From NCBI GenBank assembly GCA_036872755.1, contig JAVHNS010000018.1, positions 1 to 64,000 on the forward strand: a stretch of DNA of 64,000 nucleotides, in the 5' to 3' direction. The notes beneath the pieces were generated by a model. That model searched no databases. It was given only the letters and a program-made list of their open reading frames with translations, and had not been told where the DNA came from. Positions 1 through 11,500 of the stretch are shown in pieces; position 1 is the stretch's first letter; each line of letters begins with the position of its first letter. Made by a program: the position numbers and the translations under genes. This DNA is from Orbilia blumenaviensis. Taxonomy: Eukaryota > Ascomycota > Orbiliomycetes > Orbiliales > Orbiliaceae.

Positions 1-56
1 TAAACCCTAACCCTAACCCTAACCCTAACCCTAACCCTAACCCTAAAACCCTAACC

Positions 57-91
<35 letters not shown>

Positions 92-149
92 AACCCTAAC
101 CCTAACCCTAACCCTAACCCTAACCCTAACCCTAACCCTAACCCTAACC
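1..149. repeat. Telomere, (CCCTAA)n array
   Basis: The window begins with about two dozen CCCTAA units, the C-rich strand of the TTAGGG telomere repeat used by filamentous fungi, so position 1 is at or very near a chromosome end. Most units are perfect; a few carry extra A residues (CCCTAAAA, for example near 45-50 and 85-93). The array stops at about 149, where unique sequence begins. Confidence 0.98.
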
Positions 150-325
150 CAATAAGTTGAGACTGCTGCTTGGGTGTTGAGCCTGTTTCAGCGAAACCCT
201 TTTAAAAGCTACACACCGCTCCCACCACCACCCGCCCCAAGCATCATCACACGCTCCCAATCTTCCGTCTGACTGCATCGCAAACGTCGTCAAAGCGTCA
301 ATAGATCTCTACAGTCCTAGCTAAG

Positions 326-2127
326 ATGTCGAACAAGATGGTTAAGAAGTTGCTCTGTAAGATCTCAGAACGATGCCTCACCCCTCATCATCACCACCGC
401 CTAATATTAACATCACCGTCAATCTACTCATCACCACTACCTCACTGTTTTTATCCCTTTATCAATAATTTTCCTTCTATTGCCTCTCTTATTATCCTAT
501 TCTCGAGATATATCCACGTCTTACTGACCAGAACACTTAGCCTCAAACCAAAAAGACTGTAGCGGGGCGGCCGGTGGTATAGCAGCAGCTGCTACTGACA
601 ACACGTCTAACCAAGGCCAACCAGCCCCCCTGTCCTCCGGCTCCGGCTTTAATGAAACCAGCAAGAAGAAAGGATTGGCATCATTTTTTTCGAGTTTTGG
701 CCTGGGAATCTTTAGCAAAAACGATGAAAGTAAGAAGCCATGTAAAATGCTCTTATGACCAACCTCCGTTTACTAACTTGCCATGACCACATAAAGGCGG
801 TTAGTATACATGTTACTGAGATATACGGCATCCACTAAGAAGCATGTGCGAGTAAAGACACATCAGATGGAACGACCGAGGAGACCACCGACAGTACTGC
901 TACCATAGCGCCACCTGGAAACCTATCTCAGGGTTCGTGGTTCTTATTCACTCTCTATTTATGAAGTACGTTCGCTGATTTGTACAAAAGCAGATGTAGC
1001 GGACAGCTTAGACAAGGAAGGAAGTCCAGCCAAATACAAAGCACCCTTCTCTGAGCCACCACGAGGTTAGATCCTGCACCGTCTTTACAAAATACGTCCT
1101 CTAACAGGCATAAAACAATGTAGATACGTCACAAGACGAGGATCACTTTGAATCGAAAAACAAACAACCCTTCCAAGCTTCTCAAAGTTAGTATTTACGA
1201 CCTTTATACGACATACATCCGCTAATGAGTAAGAAACCTATAGGCGTAGATAGGCAGGTCATATCTGCTCCAGAAATCTTCAACTGCGACTCCGACTCCG
1301 ACTTCGATACTGAAGGTAACCCATTATTTGATGGGCAAACTGAATCAGTCCCTGAACAAATTCAAATAGCTACAAGTACGTCAGGTTGCAGGCTTCATAC
1401 TCATCCTTGGTTTATCGTATATATATATGCGTGTTGCTAAATATCTGACATGAATTTCTTGTTATAAAAAGCCCAAACAACCGACGGAACGATCACTAGA
1501 TGTCCAGAGACTGAGCACGTAACTTTCGAACACCTCGTGATATCCCCAGCCACCGCTGAACGTATCATCAAAGGCAGCATAGAGAAGTTGACGAAGGACG
1601 AATTGATGTGTATAGCGCATATCAAACAAGTAACGATCTCCCCAGAGCCAGAAACAGTCTATCACTTCCTTGAAAAGAACTATCTCTTCTTAGGAAGCGA
1701 ACACATAGCCCTGATGAACGACGAACTGCTGTTCTGTAAAAATCTTGATGAGGTTTTTGAACGGGGATTAACTTCGCACGCAAAGATTGTTGCTTTGTTC
1801 GTTGGGAGCTCCGACCCACGAGATTCGCAACCCCAAGGCCAGCAAGACAGTTCCAAAGTCAACGATGCGGCCCTAGCTCTCCAGGAATACTTTAAAAAAT
1901 ACCCGTCGGATGCCAAGCTGGTTGTCGGAACAGTTCGAGACTCTAGCCAGCAATTCACGGATGCACAAAACGTCGCAGATGAGGATAATACTTCAACAGA
2001 AGACGAAGATGAAGTTGATCTCAGTCGCACGAGATCCCGTAAGCGACAATCAACAGCCCTGTCAACTGACAACCTTGCAACCACATCTGTCAGCAGAAAA
2101 CAGAAAGCGGCTAGGAAAAGAAGATAA
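326..2127 (+). CDS. Telomere-proximal seven-exon gene, unknown function
   Basis: Exons read 326-356, 541-729, 858-932, 994-1065, 1124-1186, 1244-1375 and 1472-2127, giving 405 aa. Every junction has GT-AG ends and the frame runs through all six introns, which is the main support. Every intron is phase 1, so every internal exon is a multiple of three. Residues 1-190 are low-complexity Ser/Thr/Asp/Glu-rich sequence. The last exon encodes a more ordered part (around TAERIIKGSIEKLTKDELM and YHFLEKNYLFLGSEH), then an acidic stretch and a basic tail (RTRSRKRQS, KQKAARKRR) that looks like a nuclear localisation signal. I recognise no family. It starts only about 180 bp from the telomere array. A 3-nt micro-exon inside the second intron would also keep frame, so that intron is the least certain. 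Confidence 0.72.
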
Positions 2128-2759
2128 ACCGCTCACTTATTAAAGATTTACTATAAGCCCTTTTCCTACCGTTGTTTCAAAACTAGGTGGCCTCCCGTTT
2201 AAATATCTAAATATTAGTTTCATACATATACTTAATTCTATCAGGACCTGTCTCCCCTCCCCCTTTCTCTCCACAAAGGACAACAGATGCATACACCACA
2301 AGCCCAAGCGCCGAGTGGTTGAGGATTAACTAGCTAGCTATACAAGTCAAGCCCAATATCGTAGCACCTAATCAAGCGTCCGCTTGCCTAGCAATACATG
2401 TACAGGCCAGCCGGGTTCAATTAATCAGGCAAGATCGAATGACACCAGACTACAACCACTCCACTGCAACTGTAATCGAGTGTCTAAGACGGCGAATGTA
2501 CAAAATCCTCGGGTTGACCACACTTCAACTAGAAACCCATGAGACGTAAAGCCCCGAGTGAATAGAGTACGAATATCCATTCACATGACAGCGCACCGAG
2601 GAGCCTTCTGTCATACCGACGGAATTTCACCTGACAGCAGACACATGAATCCTTTGTCACGTCGACGAGATTTCGCATCCAACGTAGCGGCTTCCGAATA
2701 TCTCGGCAACAGACACACATCCAACTTGTCGGGTGGAGCCCCATCACTAGCCCCAGGCT

Positions 2760-2781
2760 TTCGAGCTTTCGAAAGCTCGAA
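2760..2781. repeat. 22-bp perfect palindrome
   Basis: The sequence reads identically on both strands over 22 bases, centred on TTCGAA (arms TTCGAGCTTTC). The next base pair outward breaks the symmetry. It lies in the desert with no gene nearby. Confidence 0.9.
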
Positions 2782-4683
2782 CTCTACTATTCTACAATAC
2801 ACGAATCCTACAATTCAACAATGCCAATCCACACCGAATCGGCTCTTACCAGGTATGGAAGGGGGGCGTATGCGTGAGTAAGATGGGAGGCATACTCTTA
2901 TTTGTAGTAGGTCCTAATTGCCTTCCAACTGTTTCAACCTTCGGGTCACAGGACTCGGTACATAATCCGTGCTAAAATATATTCCGAAATAGCGTCCGCA
3001 GAAATGGAAATCGAATCTTTGAATAAGCATGAAGATAGATTTCGGAGATACTGCAGTTATGCTTCAGGTGCAGGGGCCGGGCGCAGGGACCGATCCATGT
3101 ACATTCTCAAGATGGCTTCAAAATACAAACACAAGCTTAAATAGACATCTTGAACAAGCGTGCTCTATCGTAATTACCAGGACTAGAAGCTTAGAAGCCA
3201 TCAGCCTTGGGGATAGAAGATCATTACTGCCGTCAAGCTCGTGGACACGCAAGCTCAGCCAGGCCGCCGCAGGTCCCCTTCCCCTTACTGCTCCAATAAA
3301 CCCAGACGGAAAATTACCTTTACGCCCCTTGAACAACCGTGGACTATTCATGGAAATCCAGTGTTAGTGCAGAGTTACGATAGATGCGCGTGTGCATTGT
3401 GAGATGGCCTCAATCTACCGTTTGCTACACCCCTCACTGAGAGATTTGCCGGATCTGGCCTTAGCCCTCTTTTTAACCCGGCATCCGCGACAACTAAGTA
3501 CACATAAACATGATACATCTTGCGCTGCTCAGAAATTAATCTGGCCTTGATATCGCTAGTAGAATGGAGTAATGGAATATCATCCCCGATATATATCTGT
3601 GTTACGTTCATATAGCGGGCTACTATATACTATCGCTAGGCCCGTAAGCAAGCCTTCACAAAATCCCCCGTCGTGCGCCTGATTAGAAGTACACCTATAT
3701 GCTTTTATTTTGTAGCGCATACGTGGGAATCAAATTTTGAAAATATTATCTACCAAAACTAACATTACCATGTGCACATGTACGGCTTACGACCGGAATT
3801 CGATCAGTTTTGATAAAAGGCCATGTGTGGATCCAGTGGTTTTGCGAGTACACAGCAAGCGATACTATCAAGGGTACTCAGATATGCAGTTTTCAAGGCC
3901 GAGCCAAGGTGCGGAATATGCAGCGTTCAAAAAACTATGAAAACTTCAAAAGTGCATCGCTAAGTACCACAGTAATTATTGTCGCGGTATACAGTAATAT
4001 GGGATCCACCTATAAACTAAAATGTTCCGCATATTTTATTTCTGCAAGAATCAGTTGTTCACTCAATGTAGAAGATACGAAACCGAAAATGCAGCAAATG
4101 CAGAAACACCGACAAAGCCGCGCGTCTGAGTACCCCTATTGTGTCCGCGAGCCTCAAACCCCCCCAAACTCCTTAATTGGCCGTTGCTACCACCAAACCT
4201 ATTTAGCCCCTCCTTTTCATCCAAACGCATCTACATCTATAGGTGGATTCTGTGTTGGTCGATGCTGTCTCCATACTGAGCATATATATATGTCTGCATC
4301 CTAAGGCTTAAGAATATAGGATCCACCTCTCCTCTTCTCAAAGGCCCTTGATTTTACGTGTACATGCACTCTCTTATGGTCCCGTGGATCTATTTCCTAC
4401 GCCGTGAAGCTAAATTGCACAATTGCGGTATTCGGATGCTTGCTGGGACTGAGACTGACCAATTAGTCCAGGTGAATAAACTGGCAAACATAATTCTGAC
4501 CGTGGGGCCACCTCATATATAGATAGTATTCTCCCTCCTGCGTAAGCTCAAGGATCCGATTCCCTTCGAATCTAGTATATTGCGGCACTATAACGAGCAG
4601 CACTGTGTCATGAACGCTTGACTACATACATATTGACACTGCTGCTAAATGAGTGAATTCTCAAGCAAGGAGTCCAAACGAAA

Positions 4684-4708
4684 GGGGGGGGGGGGGGGGG
4701 GGGGGGGG
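4684..4708. repeat. 25-base poly-G tract
   Basis: An uninterrupted run of G is followed by CAAAGGG and then a further six-G run about 25 bases on, so the + strand could form G-quadruplexes. Exact length is prone to assembly error. Confidence 0.85.
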
Positions 4709-5610
4709 CAAAGGGTATTGAACGGGGGGATACCGAATTAGACTGTGCATACAAGAAGCTTCAGAGATCGCGTAAACAGAATACTGGCAGAAAAGTCAAA
4801 AAATAGTGGAACGAAACGGGGTTCAATATCTGAGGTTATTCTTTTGCTTTGACAATTATATCTTATGGCCGGCAATTACAATTCCGAAAATCTGTTATTA
4901 AATACCGCTAATAGCGATTCCTCATACGGGGTGGCCAAGCCTTAGCTCATAAGTGCCTTTAGGATGTGTAAATTAGCCTTGTAAATTAGCCTTCACGAAG
5001 TAGCCTACTTCTGCGATCTAAGCACGTTCGATTTTATCGTTGAGCTTCTTATATTTATCGTAGTAGTAGATTGCGCTTGATCATAATACTACCGACTAGT
5101 TGATTATTAATGAAGCTTGGATTAGCTTATAGAACGGTTTCAATTCCGGTGGTTGGTAGTCAAAAGCTATGTTTGACAATTTAGTAGTCTCGGTCCCAGA
5201 CGCTGTTGACCACAACTGTGACAATTTAGTACAGACGCCACTGGCAAACGGAAACCACGGCCAAGATAAGAAGTGGTCATGTATGACTAGTGACAAAGTA
5301 TAACATATAGTTTTGCTTGGGACTATCTCGCGGAGGCCGATTTCCAAACCGTTTCTCTCGCAAAGTTATATTATAATGATACTGAGTGATATCCGGATAT
5401 CCACGGGTCGACTGTGGCTCAAGAGGTAGAGCCTCAAGAGGAAACCATATATTTGTGACTGGACATAATTTACATATATTTCTTATAAGCAGTAGCTAGT
5501 CAAAAATATATCTACGTCTAAAAGTATTTTACTGATGTATATGTACAATGAAAATATTGAGCTGGCTATAGCGCTACCATGCACTTACAGGGCACGGGGG
5601 ATCAGCAGTG

Positions 5611-5634
5611 AGTAAGTAAGTAAGTAAGTAAGTA
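5611..5634. repeat. (AGTA)6 microsatellite
   Basis: Six tandem AGTA units in intergenic sequence. Confidence 0.9.
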
Positions 5635-6109
5635 GGTGTTTCCTTATGTTTTTATGCGCCCTTCTTGTCGGTGTAAATAGAACCCAATTCTTTAGTTAAG
5701 CACCTACACAAGTCTTTAAGGAAATAGCTACTCCTATATATTTTAAATCCGCTCCATGGGAAACGGGAACATGCAGTTTATTTAGTTCGCTCAAAACCCC
5801 TAAGGTCATATTAATAAGCTCTAAGTATATTAAGAGAAAATTCAAGTGGTCTCGCTATCAGATCAAGTGTCAGGGCTCCGGTGGCCCTGGTAGGATTCTC
5901 TTAAGGCCTCACGGTACCAGCTAATTGCAATGGCATGAGGTGAATATACTAGCGTTGCACGATAATGTCTATGTAAATACAGCTAGATAGCCATAACTAT
6001 AGATATTTCCAGTCTAGTATACGATGCTTCGCAGCCATGTCTATAGATATTTTCTAGTTATCGCGCGCGCCTGCAAAATGAGTAGGGCTGCAATTAATTG
6101 CGAGGCAGA

Positions 6110-7730
6110 GTACTAGCATCAGCCGATTCTTCGAACTCAGTCTCCAAAGCTTCTCCTCTAGATCTAGTAGCCCACTTTTCGAATTCGACTTTCAGTCTAC
6201 TTCTTTAGTATCGGTGCACCGGTGGACTTGAGCTCTCGCACTCTCGATTTCAAGTTCGAATTCGGCTTGTACTCTTTATCTTGGGCATACGTATGCGCCC
6301 TCTAACTAGCCAACATGTAATCGACAACCTGCAACACACTAGACGCTTAAAGACCAAAGTTGCAGGATGTGTTAAGAGTTAGCTTCTCAAGGTGCGCGGG
6401 ACCACCCTTTTTGTGAAGAAGGGGGGAGGGGGGGGGGGGGGGTGGTTTATGTATAAATTCGTGCCTCCGAACGAAAGTCCAGCCCGGTCCAGCCCGGTCC
6501 GGCGCAGCCAGAGGCTGAAGATAAAGCTGCCGCATCTTTTTTGACGCAACACACAACGTACTGTCGGTCTCTCTGAACCGGTGTTCATTTCTAATATCAG
6601 TCAACGAAACTAAGATTAGTTGATTTGAGATTTAGCGCTCTAAACCTTAAGCTTGAATCGGCTTTATAAATTTGTCTTTGGTATGCGTATACCCCTACGT
6701 TTTTGATATGCATGCACCCTCTAACCATTAACATACGCGACCGACAACCTGCAACACACCAGACACCTAAAGACCTATTAAGGGTTCGATTCTTAAGGTG
6801 CGTGCGCAAGATCTTTGAGGGGGGAGGGGTCTTGTGTATAAGTGCCTGCCTTCCAAACTGAAGCTGCCGCATTTTTGTGACGGAACACACAGCGTATACC
6901 TGACGTAGTGTTAGTAGTCGGCTCTTTGAACCGATGTCCTTCTCTGATACCAAAAATAAGCGCTGGCGTTCTAGACTCCGAGCTCGAATCCACTTTATCT
7001 TTGTTATACGTATACCCCTACGTTTTTGATATGCATGCACTCTCTAGCCAGGCGACCGACGACCTGCAACACACTAGACGCCTAAAGACCAAAGTTACAG
7101 GTCGGCTCCGCAAGTTGCGCGAGATCTTTTTTTTTTTTTTTTCTCTTCTTTTTGGGGGGCGTCTACGCATAAGTTCGTGCCTCCCAAAGTCCAGCGCAGC
7201 GCATTCGAGTCAAGCCAAGTCCAATAGAAGCTGAAGATGAAGCTGTCGCATGCGCGCATCTTTTGACGCAACACACAGCATATATCTGAGCAGTCAACTC
7301 TTCAAATCGGTCTCCTTTTCTAATACTAGTCAATTTGAGCTCGGGCGCTCTAGACCTCGAGCCCGAACTCGATTTTATCTTTGGTATACGTATGGCCCCC
7401 CGTACCTCTTTAACATACATGCACCCTAACTAGCCAACGTTGACACATGCGACCGACGACCTACAACACACTGGATGCTCAAAGACCAAAGTTGATCTAT
7501 TAAGAATTCGCTTCTCAAGGTGCGCAAGATCTTTGGGGGGGTGCTTATGTATAGGTTCGTACCTTCTAAAGCCCAGCCTAGCCTAACTCAGCCCAGCTGA
7601 GCAAGCAAGTCAAGTCAAGTCAAGTTCAATAGAGGCTGGCCGCCTCATAAGAAGCTAGGGCAGCCAAATGTTTTTAGCACAACACACAACGTATACATGG
7701 TCTAATGTCAGGATTGTTCCACAAAACTCC
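6110..7730. repeat. Degenerate tandem array, units of about 320-420 bp
   Basis: Four diverged copies of one unit can be followed. The anchor CGAC(A/G)ACCTGCAACACAC occurs near 6322, 6742, 7054 and 7451, each time followed by AGACxCxTAAAGACC and then CTCAAGGTGCGCxAGATCTTT or a variant. Each copy also carries a G-rich or T-rich homopolymer, a TATA(A/G)GTTCGTGCCTCC segment and a GTATACGTATG segment. Homopolymers include a 15-base G run at 6428-6442 and a 16-base T run at 7127-7142. The minus-strand open frames across the region follow the repeat, not a conserved protein. Confidence 0.75.
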
Positions 7731-7874
7731 GTGTAACGTCAGAGCTGAGCTATGGCCCAGGCCTAGAAAAACAAGAACCCATATATACAAGCCTGTTTTG
7801 TGATACCTATATAGGACGCCCATTCGTCAACTCGCTGGAAAGTCGTTAGTCCCAATTATATTTCCACCTTACAC

Positions 7875-8170
7875 CAAGTACTAGCCCAAGTACTAGCCTA
7901 AGCACCACTCCAAAGTCCAAAGTCCGAAGCCTAAAGTCCTAGTCGAGAATCCGAGTTCGAATTGAAGGCCAAGCGTCCACCGTAAGTCCAAATTCCAAGT
8001 CGAGAATAGCTGCGAGGCATAGTTATACAGATCCACCTCATATCAATACTAGCCCAAGGACCATCCCAAAGTCCAAAGCCTAAAGTCCAAGTCGAGAATC
8101 CGAGTTCCAATCGAAGCCCCAAGCCCAAGTGTCCACTGCAAGTCCAAATTCCAAGTCGAGAATGTGAATT
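7875..8170. repeat. Two-copy direct repeat, period about 170 bp
   Basis: Two copies, about 7880-8000 and 8045-8165, share ACTAGCCCAAG..CCAAAGTCCAAAG, GTCGAGAATCCGAGTTC and GTCCAAATTCCAAGTCGAGAAT. They contain many short AAGTCCAA words and no open frame of interest. Confidence 0.7.
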
Positions 8171-8329
8171 CCAAGGTCCACGCCTAAATACCTTCGGTCG
8201 GCTGGCTACCTACTAGCTAGCTAGCTGTCCCAGCCAAAGAAAAGAACGCCGACCGCCAAATCTTCTCTGGCGACTGGAAACCGAGGCGCTTGTCGACCAG
8301 AAATTTCCGGAGACAGGGTCGCATGTCGA

Positions 8330-8480
8330 CGAGAATTTCCGTTTTTCCGTTTTTTACCGTTGAATTTCCGTTCTGTTCCGTTTCGTTCCGTTTCGTTCCG
8401 TTTCTTTTCTTTTTCTCCTGGACCATTTATCGCGGAATTTCCGTTTTCCGTTTTGCGTTCGCTGGGACACAGTTTTTTCG
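8330..8480. repeat. TTCCGTTTCG-type low-complexity tract
   Basis: Pyrimidine-rich sequence made of imperfect tandem TTCCGTTTCG words lies just beyond the 3' end of the minus-strand receptor gene. The 99-residue plus-strand open frame here is a by-product of this composition. Confidence 0.7.
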
Positions 8481-8545
8481 TTCCGTTTCATCGTCGCGCC
8501 GGTCGGTGATCTCGAGAAGAATTCCGTCGGAAATCGAAAGCCGGG

Positions 8546-11500
8546 TTACAAATGGCGCTTTCGCCGGTGCGCGGGAGGGTCCCGCATAACGGTATTAAGA
8601 AAAGTTATTATTTGTTGATTTGTATAATTTTTAGTTTGGAATAATATTGTTTGGTTATTGTTATTTTTGATGTTGGGATCGGCGCCGTTTTTACAAAGTA
8701 AACGTAGTATCGCTAATTTATCTTCGTCAGATGCATCTGATTTCATAGCCATAAACAGTGCGGTTTCCCCCCAATTATTTTTGATATTGGGATTAGCGCC
8801 TTGGGCAAGAAGATATGCTACTGTTATTTTAGACCCGTTACTTAGAAGAACCCTGGATGGTGCGAACTTTGGTATTTGTACTGTAAGAAGTAACTTACCT
8901 ATTCCTATCATTCCATTCCTTGCGGCCGTGAATAATGGAGTTTGGCCCTGTTTATCATTTATATCGGGATTGGCTTCCCCATAATCAAGCAGTAACTCCA
9001 CAAGACCCTGGTTTCCAACTTGCACAGCTGCATGTAAAGGAACCTTGCCGTTTTTGTCTTTGATATTAATATTGGCGTTGTAATTAAGAAGTAATTCCAC
9101 CAAATACTGATTTTCGATATTTATAGCTGTGTGTAAAGGAGTCTGACCAATTTTGGTTTTAATATCAGGATTGGCGCTGTGATCAAGTAGTAACTCCACA
9201 AGATCTTGATTTCCAACTTGCACAGCTGTATGTAAAGGAACCTCGCCGTTTTTGTCTTTGATATCAATATTGGCGCCGTAATTAAGAAGTAATTCCGCCA
9301 AATACTGATCTCCGGCATTTATAGCCGCATGTAAAGGAGCCCGGCCAATTTTGGTTTTAATATCAGGATTGGCGCCGTGATCAAGTAGTAACTCCACAAG
9401 ATCCTGATTTCCAACTTGCACAGCTGTATGTAAAGGAACCTCGCCGTTTTTGTCTTTGATATCAATATTGGCGCCGTAATTAAGAAGTAATTCCACTAAA
9501 TATTGATCTTCGGTATTTATAGCCGCATGTAAAGGAGTCTGATTAATTTCAGTTTTAATATCAGGATTGGCGCCGTGATCAAGAAGTAACTCCACAAAAT
9601 TCTGGTTTTCGGCATTTATAGCTGCATGTAAAGGGACCCGGCCACTCTTGCTGTTGGCATTAGGATTGGCGCCGTGGTAAAGAAGGAGTTCAACCAGGTT
9701 GACATAGTCAACTAAATCGACGCCGTCTTTATTACCCTCATCTTCCATCAAAGTGTCAGTAACCGCCGTTAATGGAGTATCTCCATAGCCATCCCGAATA
9801 TTTACATCAGCGCCACGTTGAACCAATAGTTCCGAAATCGCACCACGCTTGTTCCGTATAGCCTCCCCCAAGGGTGTTGTCAGACGAGTAACCGTTGGTA
9901 GGTCGGCAAGGTCGGAAAATATGAGGGACCGGCGAAACAACTTGTTCGCTCTGTGATTGATATTCGCACCCGTGTCTAGTAATAGTTCTACAATATCGAT
10001 GTGTCCCCCCGCGCAGGCATATAACAATGCATCGCTAAAAATTTTGGGATCAGCGTTATTTTTTTTTAATAAATTTATCAATAAGTCCACGATCTTGAGG
10101 TGTCCGTTACCCGCGGCAAGACAGAGCGGCGAGCATATGCAGGCCTTTTCATCAGATACAAGTCCTTCTATATGAGCGCCCTCTAATATTAGTAGCTCCA
10201 TCATGGCTTGATGGCCTTCGTTAGCTGCTTGTGAGATCGGGGTTTCATTGTCTGGGCTGACAAAATTCACGCCGTAGCCGAAGTCTATTAGTGTTTCCGC
10301 GACAGTGGTATTACCGGATGTCGCAGCTAACCATACCGAGAATTTTCCGGTAGAATAGGAAGGTTTTGGGTTGAAGTGATCTAATAGCTGCCGCAAATAA
10401 TTATGGAGCCCAAAATATGCCGCAATATCGACACCGTCCACCCTATCAAGCCAAGCATAATAGGGTTCGTCGGGGCTATGTCGAGGATGTGGGTGATACG
10501 GCAGCATCGAAGTGCCTAAAACGTATAATGCGGCTGTGTCTTTGAGAAAGCTGAGAACCATATATTCTACCAGACTCTGTTCCGATAGCCGAACGTGGTG
10601 AGCCCAGTTCTTCACGATGTAAAAACCAGCAACAGATTCGAGTTTTGAAAGTATGGCCTTCCGATCCATGTTCTTGTAGATATCTGTTTGGAAACTTTTA
10701 TATGATAGAAAGGTAAGGCATTTTTTGGAGATACCGGCATGGGCTTTGTCAAGAGGCCACATTTGGTCGAAGAATTCTTGTGCGGTATAGTGTATCAACC
10801 TCACAGTCTTATCGCCTTCGTTTATCTCAACTACCCCTTCACACGCATCGATGATATCTTCAATGTTTGTCAAATTTTTCTTATCCAACTCCAGCAAGTT
10901 GACTTCTGGTTGTACTGCAAGACCTAATTGTAATTCCGATATAGTAAGTGGTCTCTTTGCACATATAATCCAGGATATAGCCTCAATAGCTAAACGATGT
11001 GTAGATGGCGGCTGTCGGCTAATCCTTTCCATCAGTGATTTATAGGTAGTTTGTAACGCCTCTTTACTTTTAGTCAGGTTATCTAGAGCTTTTTCAAGCT
11101 GGTCAACGGTAATCGTATATTTTATGGTGTCAAAATGGAGCCGGGCAAGAAGAAACCTATCAAAGAGCAGCAGTTAAAGAGTGAATTTGATCAGGTAAAC
11201 CTTGAAGGCCGTGAATTTAGCTTTTATCATTCTCGGGGTAAGAACTTACATCCCATCTGCTGCCTCAATTATCTTCGCCTTGATTAATTCGCTATTTCTT
11301 TTTAACCCTTCCCTCCCTGAGCGTCTGATGAGACCTGTAATATATTTTTGAAGGTCTCCTTCACTTGCCCGGATCTTGATTAGATTGCAACCTTTTGCTA
11401 AAAATTGACTTCGAATATGTTCCATATTCCTTGAGGTCACAAACAGTCTGATATTTCCTTCAGAGCTATCATAGAGACGAAAGAGAAATCGCAAAAATTC

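Larger units (their letters stand above)
2128..6109. other. Subtelomeric gene desert
   Basis: No convincing gene on either strand: the open frames are short, lack recognisable domains and have no consistent splice extension. It contains a 22-bp perfect palindrome (2760-2781), a 25-base G run (4684-4708), an AGTA microsatellite (5611-5634) and a tRNA-like A-box/B-box pair (about 2312-2425). The rest is AT-rich unique sequence. Confidence 0.6.

Noticed and set aside
5405..5445. GTGGCTCAAGAGGTAGAGCC looks like a tRNA D-arm
   Set aside because: No B-box and no acceptor or anticodon stem follows within a tRNA length.
6347..7420. Several minus-strand frames of 66-147 codons
   Set aside because: They follow the degenerate repeat units and contain homopolymer-encoded Pro or Gly runs; frames differ from copy to copy.
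1..8500. Possible telomere-linked RecQ helicase gene or CRISPR-like array
   Set aside because: No helicase motifs in any frame. The repeats are few, long and diverged without spacer structure, and the organism is a eukaryote.
8290..8589. Plus-strand 99-codon frame rich in Phe and Ser
   Set aside because: Produced by the TTCCGTTTCG low-complexity tract; no domain, and it overlaps the 3' end of receptor 1.
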